64,000 bases of DNA from Thelonectria olida (GCA_020736575.1 JAGPYM010000020.1:649307-713306); one strand, 5' to 3'; shown: positions 44,901-58,902, counted from the first letter of the stretch. Notes: generated by a model not told the origin, from the letters alone. Translations and numbers: made by a program.

Positions 44901-47900
44901 TATAGTATAATACAGCCAAGGCTAGAGATAGGGTAAGTATGTGGTTAATCTTGTTCTGCTATACTAAAGCTTATACTTGTAATAGATTGCTTATAGAAAT
45001 TAGAATAGTTTGCTTAGCTTTAAGCGACTTGAATAAACTTGTCTGCAATTGGTTTATTAAAATAATTAAATAGTATAAATATAAAGTTACTATAAATATA
45101 ATAGGTAATCTTTTTACTATCCGGCCTAGAAAATAATAGGGCTTGCTTATAATAATAGGATCCTACTTTAATATATAGCTAGCTAGCAGGAGATATAATA
45201 GTATTTTTAGCATTCTTTTTAAAATGGCTGCTTTAAAAGCCCTTTATAAAGCTAGTATTAAAATAGAATACCTAATAGGTATTATAAACTGGATTAAGTA
45301 AGCTATAATTATATATTAACTAATAGATATTTTAATAGTAAATAGTAAGGAGGGCGCTAAGTTTCCCTAGTATATAATAGCTTCTAGTATATAAGCTAGA
45401 GATATAAATATCTATTAAGTATACTAGATTGCTAATATTAATAATATAAATGCTACTATTAAGTTGGAGCTAGAGCGGATTAAATATTTAAAAACAACCC
45501 TAGCACACTACTTAGCTACCCTTATAGCTATATATTTTAAACTATATATTAGTATATAATCCCACTCTAATTTCCCCTAGATTGCTAATAAGTTATTTAT
45601 AAAATAGGGCCCTATTTTAAAAGCCTCTTACTAATATATTAGAGTAATTAAGGGTATTTAAGCAAGTAAATAGTTTACTATTACTATTATAAGCTATAAT
45701 AGCTATATTAGGGCTACTAATTTTAAAAACCGCTCTAATATTTTATTAGTAAGTATATAAATAATTATATATTTATATTAAGTTGCAATTAAGTTTGCCT
45801 CCCTTGCTTCTACTAGTTTATTAAGTTTAAAGCCTAAAAGTATAAATACTATTCCTAAAGTGGTAACTTTCTTATTAGATTTGCAATCTAGTAAAAATGC
45901 TAAAATTATAAAAATAGAGAACATTTTCTATTAGGATTTTAAATATATTACTAAAAGAGAAACTATTAGTATTATAACTATAAGTTATACTTATTGTTTT
46001 AAATGCTAGGTCTTATAAAGGGTTAACTTAAATGCTAAAGTGGCTAATTTTAATATAAAATGCATCTAGTATATTAAAAAAGAATTAAAGGCCCTATTTA
46101 ATATAAATGCAGCCTTATTAATAAAAAGGATATATAATAGTACTAAATATAATAATATATATACCTTAATTAGAGTGCTAATAGCTATAATCTTTATATT
46201 ATATAGGAAGGGTATTACTTATAACCTTATAAAGTACTATTTGCTAAAGGATTATAAAAATAGAGCGCAAGTACTTTTTAATATAATACTATAATATAAT
46301 AAGCTATAATTAATAAAGGCAAGGTTATAAGGTAAAAGTAAAAGGGTAAATTAAACTTTTACTAGTTTTTATATTTATTTTTTATTACTATTTATACTTT
46401 TAATAGATTAACTATTAAATACTATTTCTTATTACTAAATATTATAATATAATTAAATACTTACTTATAAATAGTATTAAAATTGTAATAAGTATAAAGA
46501 GTGCTAAAGTTAAGCTAGTAGCTATTTTATTTATTATAATACTTAAAAGTATAAATATTAATATTAGCTTAATATATTAATACTATTTATAGGATTTTAA
46601 TATAATAATCTATTTAGTATTAGTAATAAATAGCTAGTAGTAAGGGAGATATATTAAAATGCCCTCTTAAGTTTTTAAGCCGCACTTTAATATTTTTACT
46701 ATAGTAAGTATAATACTCTTTCTTATAACTATCCTACCTTAATAGATTAAAGTAATAAAATTAGTAAAAGACTTATATACTAATATAATAGCCTTTTTAG
46801 CCACTTTTAGGGTTTTTAACTTTAAAAAATATAAGGTTAAGTCTAAAATATATAAGCTTATTTTATAAAATTATTTAATTGCTAATATTATAAATAATAT
46901 AATTTCATGCCTTATTAATATTAGGTCCATATTTAATATACTTAGTTTACTCCTAAGCAAGTATTATATTATAATAAACTATATAATATTTTACTACTAA
47001 CTCTATTAGGGCTATTATATATTAAATATAAGTTAAAATAAAAGTAAGTAACTTATAATAAAAAAAGAGCTTTTATATATAAAAAAGTGCAAATAGCTTA
47101 TTATATTATAAATAAAAAAAGATTATAAAAAGTAATAATAATATTAATAATAGTATGCTATATAATAGCTATATTAATTTAGGTAACAATTTTAAAAGTT
47201 AGTTTAATATTATAATTAGAGCTTGCTCTTCTAATTGTAATAGTAAAGTCTCTTTTTTAAAAGTTTACTCCTTGTTAAAAGGAATTAGCTAGTAGGTACT
47301 ATTTATATTAAATGGTATAGTATTTAATAATAATAAGGTAGTAAAAGGAAAGAGGAAATATTAGAAAGATTAGAGATTTAGCTATATACTAGCACTTATT
47401 TATATAATATTTAAGTGTTAATAGCTCCCAGATTTATTTATTAGTAAATGCAAATGCCTAAATGGCATAAAAGCTAATAAATGTAATATTTATAAAGCAC
47501 CCTATAAATAAAAATGCCAAGCTCTAAATATAGGAAAAGGAGGCATAATATATAAAAGAATTAATAGAGTAAACTTAAGCTTTTAATATAAAATTAATAA
47601 TATTTTAAGGTAAAATATTAGAATAATAGAGTTAAGATATAAGTTAAATACTATAAATATAAAATATTAAAATAGGTAGAAATAGGAAATAGGGCAATTT
47701 AAAATAAAAGATAGTCCAATTAGAAGTATTAGGTTTAGGCAATTAGTAGCATTTATTAGCTAGTTAGGGCTACTTTAAAACCTAATATAATAATATAGTT
47801 TATTTTAAGTATTAACTAGTATAGCTTAATAATAGTATTTACTAAGTTTTAAAGAGAAAAATAGACTTATTAATATATCTACTAATTAAAAGAAACTCTA

Positions 47901-48423
47901 ATATAAAATTATTCTTTTTATAAAACTTATTAAATTTAAAACGCTTAAGTTAATATATATTACAATTGCTTAAAATTAGTTTTTATAGTAATACTACTTT
48001 ATATTACTAAGTAATATATTAGTTAACTTTAAGAAGGCTTATTTAAATAGTAATATTAAGTTTAATAGTCGCTTTAAATAGTTACCTTTTTTTAAAAAGG
48101 CTAGTTATTTAGCATTATAAGACGCCTCTAGCTGCTAACTTTTATAACTTTCTCTTTTTATAAGCCCCTTTTTACTAGCTATAAGTTTTAAAGCATAAAC
48201 AAATAACAGGACCTCCTTTAAAAAATCAACAGTTTAATACTTATTAGAATAGATATAAAAGTTCTTATCTGCTTAATTAAGGATCAGGCTATTATCTGCA
48301 TTTACAGCTTTACTATATTCACTTTATTTTTAAATTTTTTAGGCTGAGCCCTTTTATTAAACTCTTCTCTCCTTTAACTGCCAGCTAGTCTCTTTACACT
48401 CTATTATTTTTTTAATATTTAAA
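41960..48423. other. RIP-degraded AT-rich block
   Basis: About 6.5 kb of TA-rich DNA with constant stops. Slightly less degraded patches lie at about 42000-42350 and 44560-45030. In the latter the minus strand carries a hydrophobic frame (MFFISLALFIETAGIVVISC, about 44907 downward) that may be a membrane-protein relic. No family is assigned. Confidence 0.45.
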
Positions 48424-49395
48424 ATGCAGTTCTTAGTTCTTTTTGCCACCCTCCTTGCCTTTATAGCCCCTATAGGAGTCGCTTCCTCTAGTATTATTAT
48501 AAGGCAATATATTATAAGAGATTTATATAGTAAGATAAGACTAGTACTAATATATTATAAGCTCCTCTAGCCCTTATGGCCATACCTGCTGCTAGATTTC
48601 CCATTTTCAATTTTCTTAAGATAAAAGAAGTCAGTTAGCTATCCTATCCCTAATTGCGCATGGGCTAATAGAATCTAGCCTTATTACTAGGGATAACAGA
48701 CTAATAATAACAATAATAATACAAACCAGAACGCAAATGCTACTACTAGTTGTAACGCTAAGAGAAATAAAGAACTAGAGGCCTAACACTATTAGGGGCA
48801 GCAAACTAATAACAATAGCAATAATAACGCCGCGAGTGCTAATACTGCCGGCTGTAACAACAAGAGAGACGAGCTGGAGGCACGATATCACCAAGGGCAG
48901 CAGACGAACAATAACAACAATAACGCAAACTAGAATGCCGCTGCTGCTGGTTGCAATAATAAGAGGGACGGAGATTTAGAGGCTTAACACCATTAAGGCC
49001 AACAGACTAATAATAATAATAGTAATAATAACGCTACAAATGCCAATGCTACTAGCTGTAATAATAAGCGAGATAAAAAGCTTAAGGCATGATACTACTA
49101 GGGGCAGCAGACGAATAATAATAATAATAATGCAAACTAGAATGCAAATGCCGCTGCTACTAGATGCAATACTAAAAGAGATAAACTTAAGGCCTATTAT
49201 TATTAGGGCTAATAGACTAAGAATAATAACACAAACTAGAATGCTGCTGCTACTGCCAGTTGTAACAACTAGCGGGAAGATATATTTAAGGCATAGTATT
49301 AATAGGCTAGTAAGGCAATAGCAGTTATAATAGCGCCAATATTAATAGTTACGCTTGCTATATATAAGTAGTATCATTTGGATAAACTTGAGTGA
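48424..49395 (+). pseudogene. Secreted tandem-repeat protein relic (Asn-rich, Lys-Arg bounded repeats)
   Basis: From the ATG at 48424 a signal-peptide-like start reads MQFLVLFATLLAFIAPIGVA. The same frame later runs into six tandem units of 33-35 codons (QT at 48700, 48805, 48904, 49006, 49111 and 49216). Each unit has GQQT, a run of 5-8 Asn, an Ala/Asn stretch, a single Cys in [S/G/R]-C-N-x-K-R, and an acidic D-E-L-E-A-like end. Lys-Arg is kept in five of six units. In-frame stops fall at Gln/Trp/Arg positions, as RIP predicts. A weak intron may lie at 48530-48570. A signal peptide plus Lys-Arg-separated repeats is the layout of Kex2-processed repeat proteins, which yield small secreted peptides. 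The present copy is broken in many places and cannot be functional. Confidence 0.6.
48697..49300 (+). repeat. Six-unit 99-105-bp tandem repeat with AAT/AAC microsatellite cores
   Basis: This is the DNA-level repeat underlying the Asn-rich protein relic. Periods are 105, 99, 102, 105 and 105 bp, all multiples of three, so the repeat expanded as coding sequence. The AAT/AAC runs vary in length between units. Confidence 0.8.
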
Positions 49396-52300
49396 TTTAC
49401 TTATAGTAGATTTATAATTAGTTATAACAAGTTCCATAGTTGCTCTTTAAGAACGCTATTATAGTAATACGGTTTAATCTAAATAATATTATTAGGGCTA
49501 ACATGGGCCCATTGGAAATCTTATATAGTAAAGCCATACCCGAGAGACATTTTAATAGGAGATAAGCTATACAAATTTCAAATAAATATAAATAATAACT
49601 CAAGATTATATCTATAAATAGGAGAATTTTTATTTGCATGTAGTTATTGGGCTATTACTTATGCAGAGCGAAGGCTTTTAAATGAGACTCTTGCAGGTAA
49701 TCGTCCAGCTCAGGTTGTTACTAAATGTCAGTCCGTAATTGGAGAGGATAGCAGGCAGTAGTACATGTGCAAAATAGCATTAAATTCTATTTTCTAAATA
49801 CCTAATAAGACTGTGGAAAATGTTAAGATTTCTTAATAGGCGCTAGTATGCATTCGATCTTAGCTAGAAACTTATAACTGCTAAATATCTTAATAATTTG
49901 CTAGTATTAGTTAATAATAGTCCCCCTTAAGCCTTGGGCTTCTTCCCTTAAATAAAATATATAAAAAGGTAAAAGTAAATAGCTGGGTTATAAAGGTTCC
50001 TTTTAATCTTACTTATAAATACTTATATTTCCTTTTCCTTTTAGCCTAGCACTTATAAAAATAGCACTAGTATATATAAATTAATAACTTAGAGCTCCTA
50101 AATAGCCTAATAGCAGCTAATCTCTTTTAGTAATAGGTCCTTAGGCTATAGTTTAATTAGAATCTATATTATATCTTATTAGTCTTAATTTAGACTTTAA
50201 TACTTTATAAGAGTAAGTAATAAAATATACCTTAAAAATAGCTTTTTAAATATTTATAAATCCAGCCTTTTTTAGCTTTCTCTTTTATAATAGTAAGCAG
50301 TTAATAGACTTATTAAACTTTACTTTACTTTTAATTAAGAGCTTTATTTAATAGTTAGTATTAATTGCCTTTTTAGCAGTTTTATTATTAGAGATAAATT
50401 TTATATAAACGCCCTATAGCTTAAACTACCTACTAAGTATTAAGTACTTAAACACTTAGTTATAAAACTTGTTATTATTAGGAATGCACTCTTTTAGTTT
50501 TTAAATATAAATATAATTAAAGGGCTTATAGTAGAGCTAGTTAAATTTAAAATTATTAACTTTAAAAATACAATTTAATAGCATTTTTATATAATATTAA
50601 TATATTAATTTAGCTTAAAATATAAAAAATATATACTATTTAAGTTAAATAGGGCTTATATATACTATTATTAAATTAGAAAAACTATAACCTATTTATA
50701 AATAGTTAAAACTTAAATTTATAAGTAATAAACTTTATTATATTATAACTTAATATAAATATCTTAAATTTATATTACTTATTTACTTTACATTTTAAAA
50801 AATTAGTTAAAAAAGCTTTTTAAAACTAATAGTAAAGTATACTTAGTATATTAAAATTAAATTATATTGCCTAAATATACCTTACTAATTCAATTTATAT
50901 TAATAAACTCTAGTTATAAAATCTAATTTAAAATAGTAATTGTTTATATAATATTACCTAGATTTAATACCTTATATAATATATTATAAATATATTATAA
51001 TATCTTTTTATTAATATAATTATATTATAAAATAGAGAAAGAAATTCTAATTTAAAATTATAAGCTAATTGTTTATTACTTTTAGAGTTTCTAATTTCTA
51101 CTTTTATATATTTGGGAGATTTTTTATATAATCCTTTTAATAGTCTTTTAAGGGGAATATAAAAGCTTTAGCCCTTACAAGTGGACGGGCATCATTTATT
51201 ATAATAGTTAAATAAGAATAGTTTATAAGGAACCTTGAGCCGGCTTGAACCTTAGTATATTAGCTTATATAAAATGCACTATATATACTATATAATAAAC
51301 TTACTATATGCTTTTTATACCATTCTAATTAATCCCGCAAGGCTTATCTTTTAATAAATATATATATATTAAACCTGGACCCATTGCCTTATATCTTTAT
51401 GGGGTAGTTATAAAAGTTCCACTCTATTCTCTATATTAAGTTTAAATAAAGGCAGAGCTTTATTATAAGGGGCTGGAAATAGAGAATAATTTTCCTAATA
51501 GGCTAAGGTAGAGTAAGGTTAGTACTTTAGTTTAAAGAAACAAGTTTATTATAAATATACTTAAATAATATTTCTAGCAGTTTGCCTAAACTTAGCTATA
51601 TTATAAACTATTTAAAAATAAGTTAATATCTTACTTAATAAGTTAACTTACTAGTAATAGTAATATCGCCTAGTAATATTACTAAAAGCAAATAGGCCTA
51701 GTATTCTAGTGCTTTATTATACTCCACTTTAAGTATATATATAACCTAATAATAGTTTTTAAATGCTTAGGCTGCTTTTAAAAGAGTTTTAGGATTTTAG
51801 ATTTTACTATTATTATTAGGCTTATTAGGCTTATAAATCTAAGTATAAAAAAGTCCCTAAGAATTATTAGTAGAAGCTATAAATCTAGCAGATAGTATTT
51901 TATAAATTTTAAATCTAGCTTAAAAAGCTTATTAATCTATTTAATAGCCTATTCTAGCTAGTTATTATTTTTTATTATTTAAATAAGCGTGAGCTGCCTT
52001 ATCCAGTTAAAATAAAAATATAAAGTGACTTTTAAGTTTAAGTTATTTAACTTTATTAGTTTTTTTAATAGCTATTATATTTCCTTCTTTTAATTATAGT
52101 AAATACTAAAGGTATAATACTAGTAATACTAATACTTTAAGTAATTAAAATAATACTATTAAATATATTAAGGTTTAGATTTTAATTATATAGCCTATTA
52201 AAAGTAATAGTAGCCTCTATTTAAAAGAGTATAAAAAATAGAAAAGGCTAATCTTAAACTAGAAATATTAATTTAAATATTAACTGCTTACTTTTATATT

Positions 52301-55300
52301 ATACTAATAGCTTTAAAAGTGTATTTTAGTTATATACTATTATTAGTAGCTTGTAATATTGCTTTTAGAACAGTTATTAGTTAAATAATATATAAAAATA
52401 TATGCTAGAATATATATATATATTTCTAAAAAGCGGTACTTTTAATAAAGCTGCCCTAGTATATTAAAAGCTTAGATTATTATCTTTCTTTCCTACTTAT
52501 AACTTATAAATAATAGCTTAAACCTTTTAATATTATTTCTAGTAGTATAATAGTAATAAAGGCTAAATAGTAATAGCTTTAAAAATTAAAAGCTTAACTA
52601 TTAGGCTATTATAGAATTATATAAGTTATAAATATACTAAAAGTATATAAAATATTACAATTACTAGTGCCTTATAAAATTATATAAAAGTAATAATATA
52701 ACTTCTAGTAAATATAATAAATAAGGCTATAATAATAATATATAAAATTATTACTTAAATACTATTAGTTTAAATATATATAAGAATTATAAGAGTATAT
52801 TATTAAGCCTATTATAAATAAGGCTATTTATACTTTTTACTATTTAGTATAAATAATAGTATATAGTTCTATTTTTATAAATAAGAGTCTTACTAGCTAA
52901 TAATAAAGTAAATAATATAATTAAAATAATATACTTATAATATTAGCAACTAAATAAGTTCTTCCACTTAGAATTATAAAAGTAAGGTTAATAGCAGCTA
53001 CTAGTACTACTCTTTTCTCTTATAGGAATTTCTAGCAAATAGTAAGAAATGCTATATTAAGCCCGAATTATATTAAAAGAAGGGTAAATTGGGCTGCTAT
53101 TATTCTTTTATAATTTTATATATATACTAGGCAGGACAAATTATTAATAATTAACTTAGGAAGTTTCTAGAGCTATAAAATATATAAAAATATAATATAA
53201 TAAATCTAATATAATAATATTTCTAATAGTATTTATACCTAACTAGGTACTAATTTAATATATTATTATCCTAAGCTAAGAGCGCGAGACAGTTAATATA
53301 AATAACTTTTAAAAGTTGTTTTTAGTTTTTATACCTAACTAATTATAATTAGTTTATTTATTTTAACCCTATAATATAAAAGCTGAAAGGATCCTTATTA
53401 AAATAGTATATACTTATATTTACTTACTATTTATAATTTAGTATTTAATTTAAGTATTTAGTACTAATTATAATAGCTGCTCCGTTTAGCTAATTAAATA
53501 TTAAGTATAATAGTTATGTTAGCCCCAAATATAAAATGTAATCTAAGTTAAAAATAAGTTTAAAAATAAACGCCTGGGCTAATTAGGCCATTCCAAGTCT
53601 ACCCAATTATCTAAATGTAGTTACAATTAACTTTACTTTATAAGATATAAGGTAATTTTATATTTTAAAATATATAGAGTCTGGGAGCCTTAGAATAAGA
53701 TCTTGTATATAAAAAAGACTAAAAACATAAGAATAAATACCGCTTTTTATCTTTGCCCCTTCTATTAAATATTATATCTCACATTCCAAATACACCTAAT
53801 TGCATATTTAATATCCAAACTATTAGTCTATTTAAAAAAGGAAATACCCTTTTTAATTTATTATACCCTTAAGTTACTATTATTATTTAACCTAATTATA
53901 GTATAAATATTAGAAACACTCGCGCTTATACCTCTTATAATAAGATAGAATAGCTAGAGCTCCACGCATTTTTAGAAAATACTAGTATTAAAGCTATAAG
54001 GCCTAATTACTTTAATACAGTCGCTAACTGCTTAAGTAAGCAGTTATCCTACTTTAGGTTTTTAATTACCCCACTTAAAATAGCAAGCTTAAAAAGCAGT
54101 TAGTCTAATAAGTAGCTTCTAGCCCTAGCAGCTTATACTTCTAAAAGGCAGTCCCCTAAGCTATATTAGGAAACTCTATTTCCTAATATGCCCCTAATTT
54201 TCCCTAACCCTAACATCTTTAAGCTAGTATTTTATCTTTTAAAGTTATTTTATACTAATTCCTTAACTAGTAATAGTAAGGCTAACTTATAGGCCTATAA
54301 TAGTAATACTATTAGCTGCAATTAGAAAATGCAAGCTACTAGCTATAAATTTATATGCCTATGCAATATTATATATTATATAAGAAAGAAAAGGGCGCCC
54401 CCTAATTATAAAGTAAAGGGCTATTATTAGAAGATAATTACTTAATTATAAAGGGTTAACTATTTTTAATTAAATAGTTTTATTAATATTAGTATAAATA
54501 GACGCTAGATATAGAGCTAGTTTTTAAAACTATATTATTATTTCCATTCCTTTAGTAAATATTCTAGTTAATTAATCTTATTCCTAAAACTTAACTGCTA
54601 TTATAACTAAACTTTTAAATCTTTTATATACTTAAGATTAGTTTTAATTTTCCCCCCCTAAACTTTAAACTAGTTAAATTAATATTTTTTTAAAGCTAGG
54701 TTATCTATTAACTCTATTAGTATTAGGGCTATACTAATTCTCTTTTAATATTTTTATTAAATAGAACTATTAATTTCTATTTATAAAATAGTTTATAATA
54801 ATAGAACTTGAATTTTTAATTATTTGGAGAACTTATTATAAGACTGGCTTTTAATTAATTTCCAGTTAGCTAAGTAAAGGTCGTTTTAAAACTAGGTTTC
54901 GGACTTTTTATAATAAATTTTCAACCCTTACTATTAGATCTTATAAATAATAGTATTAAAATATTAGCCTGGGTTTAAGTAATATTTAATATTTATATTA
55001 TATATAATAGGTATTAAATAGAAGTTAGGAAATTAGTATAATTTAAAATAGAATAGTAAAATAAAAAGCTTTCTAATTGTAGCTTTAGTAGTTTTTATAT
55101 CTTTTTAGACCCTTAGTTAGGCTTTAGAGCCCCAAATAGCTTTATATTTATTATCTACCTGCCCTAAATTCTTAATTCTATAATTAAAATAAAGACCCTT
55201 AAATAAATATAAGAACTTAAAGCAATTATTAATTAAGGCTTTTTAATAATAATTGCAATAGAAATAATAACTACTATATATAGTAATATAAATATAGCTT

Positions 55301-57281
55301 TAAATTATAACTAGTAAGAACTATAAGACCTATTATTTCTTAGCTCTTCTTTTAATCTCTCTTGCGCATTTTTAAATAAATAAATAATAATAAAAGCAGC
55401 TTATAATTACCTTAATAACTATTATTAATTAGCTTATTATTATATAACTTTAGGACCTAAAAGAAGAATAAACTATTCTTTAGGCTTATAATAAAATTAA
55501 TATAATCTTTTAAATAATTAAAAAGTAAGTTTTAGATCTTATAAAAAAACTTAAGTAAAAATAAAATAGAACTTAAGAGTTAGAGCACTTAAGGGATTAT
55601 AATAAGAGGTTTAATATTAAAAGTCTTTATATCCCTCCTATTATATAATAGGCATTTTAAAAAAGCACTTTATATTTAAATTCTCATACAATTATTATAA
55701 AATTAATAAGAATATACTAAAGGATAAATAGAAACTCCTAGTAAATAAATACTATATTTAGGTATAATAATAGATAAGCTTCTAATAAAATTAAAATAAA
55801 ATATAATAATTTACTAGAAGCTTTTCTAATAGGTAATTTAAAAGAAGTAATACTTTAAGTTTTTATATTTTTAAAGCATTTAATATATTCCTATAAAAAG
55901 GTCCTAACTTAGGCTTTAAAATACTAGTTTAGGGTAAAATTCTAACTAGTTAGTAATTATACTTGCTTCTAATAGGCCTAGCTATAAACTATTAATATTA
56001 AAAGTATATATATTATAAGCTAAATAAGAAATAATAATTATAAGGTAATTAAAGCTATTATATACTTTTCTATTTAAAAACTTCTTTAAATAAGCCCTAG
56101 TATACTTTATAATAGGGTCGCAAATATATAAACTATTAAAAATATTAAATACTTTTCCTTAGCCTTAATAAAACCAATTAAAGGCTCTCTATATTAATTT
56201 ATAAAAGTTAACTACTAAGTAGTTAAAACCCTACTTTTTCTATAAGAGAGACATTTCCTTTATAGTAATAGCAATCTCTAAGGGTTTATTACTAATAACC
56301 TGCAGATAATCCACTTAACTTAACTATATCTAAAGAGCGTCTCTCTTACTAAATAGGCTTTTTAAGTGGCATTTATAAAAGATATATAAGAGCTTAATAG
56401 TAATAAGATATTAGAGAACTCTTTTATTATATAGCCTTTCTTAAAAAATAACTAGTAAATATAAATAAGATTAAAAATAAGTAATAGGGTCAGGTTTTAA
56501 TAGGCAAGTAAGAAGTTTTACTATTAGCTATAATCTATTAAAACTATTTATAAATAAAATAATTATAATATTAAAAGGTATTAGAATCTTACTATATATT
56601 TAACTTATAATTTAGTTATAACCTTGCCCTAAGTAATATATAAGTTAATATAAAGTATAGCCTTCTAATACTAGGCTTTACTACTCTTTCCTATTATAAT
56701 AAGAATAGTAGTTAGTAATAATAATTAAATTATTTAATCTTTTTAACTAAATATTAAAAAGCTTATTTAAATTTAAAATATTATTTTATAATAATTTACT
56801 TACTTTTAATAATAAGTATTAAGTTTTTTAAAAGGTATAAAATAGACTTATATTTTTATATAATATTAAATACAATTAATTATTAATAATATTTCTTTAA
56901 ATATATAATTATAATAAAGCTATTTTTATTTTTATTTTTTATTTAAATAGTAGTAAGATTTAAACTTTTAAATACTATTAAAGTGAGTTAGATCTTATTA
57001 TACTTATTATATAAAGTTGCGCTTTTAAAATAGCTAGGTTTTTAATATATAATTGCTTAATTAGTTTTAAAATAAAAGGAGGAACTTAAGGGAGCAGGAC
57101 TAATTAAAAAGCATACTTTAATAAGAACTAATAGAAGGCAGGCTTTAGTTAGGGTCAATTAATTAGTTATTAGAAACAGGCTGCTTTTAATTAAAACTAA
57201 TTCTTATATTACTATTACCTTCTAAAGGAAGTAATAAAATAAATCCAGCTAATTAATAAAGAGCCCTATTAGTATCCCACC
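49396..57281. other. RIP-degraded AT-rich block
   Basis: About 7.9 kb of very AT-rich DNA. A few patches are less degraded, such as 49390-49870 and 53930-54380, the latter containing a plus-strand string KMQATSYKFICLCN between stops. I could not assign any family. Probably old transposons destroyed by RIP. Confidence 0.5.
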
Positions 57282-57440
57282 CACTTGAAAAACAGATTTA
57301 GCCCTATAAGTGTACTAGAACACTTAGAAAATAGATTTAGCCCTTATAAGTGTGCTAGGACACTTAGAAAATAGATTTAGCCCCTGTAAGTGTGCTAGAA
57401 CACTTAGAAAACAGATTTAGCCCCTATAAGTAAGTAAACA
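57282..57440 (+). repeat. Four-copy 40-bp tandem repeat
   Basis: Units start CACTTAGAAAATAGATTTAG and recur at 57282, 57321, 57361 and 57401 (39-40 bp each, last one diverging at its end). Each unit boundary holds AAGTGT...ACACTT, an inverted repeat around GCTAGA. It is better preserved than the surrounding RIP-worn DNA. Confidence 0.85.
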
Positions 57441-57871
57441 GTTTAGCTTATAGTTTGTGCGTGCAAACTTTAGTTAGCTTTCTATTATTAATCTAATAAT
57501 TTATACTAATACTATTTGTAAGAGGGGTATTAACTATATTTGCATAAGTCCTACGCTTTAACAGCTAGAAAGTTATAGCTAAAAATTAATAAATATATAA
57601 TATTTATAATAAATAGTTAGTATAACTCTAATAGCTACTATTTATTTATAAGCTTAATTAGTATTATTATACTACTTCTCCTATTAAACTACTTATTTAA
57701 TAATATTATATACATATAAAATAAAAAAATACTAAATATAAAAATAATATAAATAAGTTAATTTATATTAAAATAAAAGCTTATAGCTTTCTCTATTTAT
57801 ATAATATAATTATTTAAATCTTTAACTGTTTTAGCTATTTTATTTTATTATTTTCTAATATTTTTATATAA

Positions 57872-58285
57872 ATGGCTGCTTTTATTATAGCCGCTTAAGC
57901 TTAATTTACTAGCTTTTTAATTATCTTTTAATTAGATTTAAGTATTAGGGAAATAATAGAGCTAGGAAGTAGTATAAAATCTATAGACTATAAAATAATA
58001 GAGCCTAAATAGAAAGGAAGAAGCTTTAATTAAGGAGCCCCTAAGGAATAAGCCTATGCGAAAGGCCTTAAAATAGATAGTTATAATACCTCTTTAAAAG
58101 GAGTAGGCTCTAGGAGATTTTAACTTGTTTGTAACTAAGGTAAAACTCCTATAGAATTTGTAGGACTTGGGAATATAAGTTATAAAGTTTGTTACTATAA
58201 CGGCCAGCCCTGCTTGCTAGTTATAAACCTATTAGGTTTTAAAACTAGTAGATAATATTATATAAAAGGCTATTAAGTGGGTTAC
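57872..58285 (+). pseudogene. Possible small secreted protein relic
   Basis: From ATG 57872 the frame runs about 135 codons in which the interrupting stops are TAA or TAG, consistent with former Gln. It begins with a hydrophobic stretch (MAAFIIAA) and later reads GLKIDSYNTSLKGVGSRRF and FVGLGNISYKVCYYNGQPC, with three cysteines (two of them close together). No family is recognised. The coherent frame in such AT-rich DNA suggests a RIP-inactivated gene, perhaps effector-like, but chance cannot be excluded. Confidence 0.35.
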
Positions 58286-58731
58286 TATTTATTTTAAAAA
58301 GATATTATTAAGTTATAATAAACAAGGTAAAGGTAGGAATATTTAAATTTTTAGGCAAATAATTTATATTTATTTATAAAGTAATAAAATATTAAGACTA
58401 ACTTCTATTTAATAGAAGTTAGTTATTTAAAATAAAGTAACTAATAAGCCTTTTATATACCTACTTATATAAAAAATCTTACTAAAGTATATAAGCTAAT
58501 AATTACTACCTTTTTACTATTTATAATTTATATATTAGTGCTATATATATTAAAATAGTAGTTATTAAAGTAATTTATAATATATTTTAGTTTATAATTA
58601 TACTACTTAAACTTATATAGCTAGCTATTAGAGTGCTATTACCTACTAATAAGGTTAACTTATTATTAGAAAAGGTATATTTAAAAACCAAGCTAGTATT
58701 AAGTGTTTTTATAACTTAACTAGTAGTAAAA

Positions 58732-58902
58732 GCGCTTAATAATTAGATAGTTAATATTAAAGTAAATAGTATAAAAGTAACCCCTAAAGTGCTTAATAGT
58801 TAGGTAGTTAATATTAGAGTGGAGGGTGTAAAAGTAACCCCTAAAGTGCTTAATAATAATTAAGTGGGATATTTTAAAATAAAGGGTGTAATAGATATTA
58901 TA
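58732..58902 (+). repeat. Three-copy 57-bp tandem repeat
   Basis: Units beginning G(C/T)GCTTAATA at 58732, 58789 and 58846. The first two match closely, ending GTAACCCCTAAA; the third is more diverged. On the minus strand 57 bp is 19 codons, giving a repeated KHFRGYFYT peptide over 67 codons; this could be chance or a coding remnant. Confidence 0.7.

Noticed and set aside
49040..49321. 93-codon open frame across the Asn-rich repeats
   Set aside because: It is an out-of-frame translation of the same repeats (Met/Leu/Ile-rich). The Asn-rich frame with signal peptide and Lys-Arg periodicity is the better candidate.
57282..57440. CRISPR-like array
   Set aside because: Units are contiguous tandem repeats with no unique spacers, and the genome is fungal.
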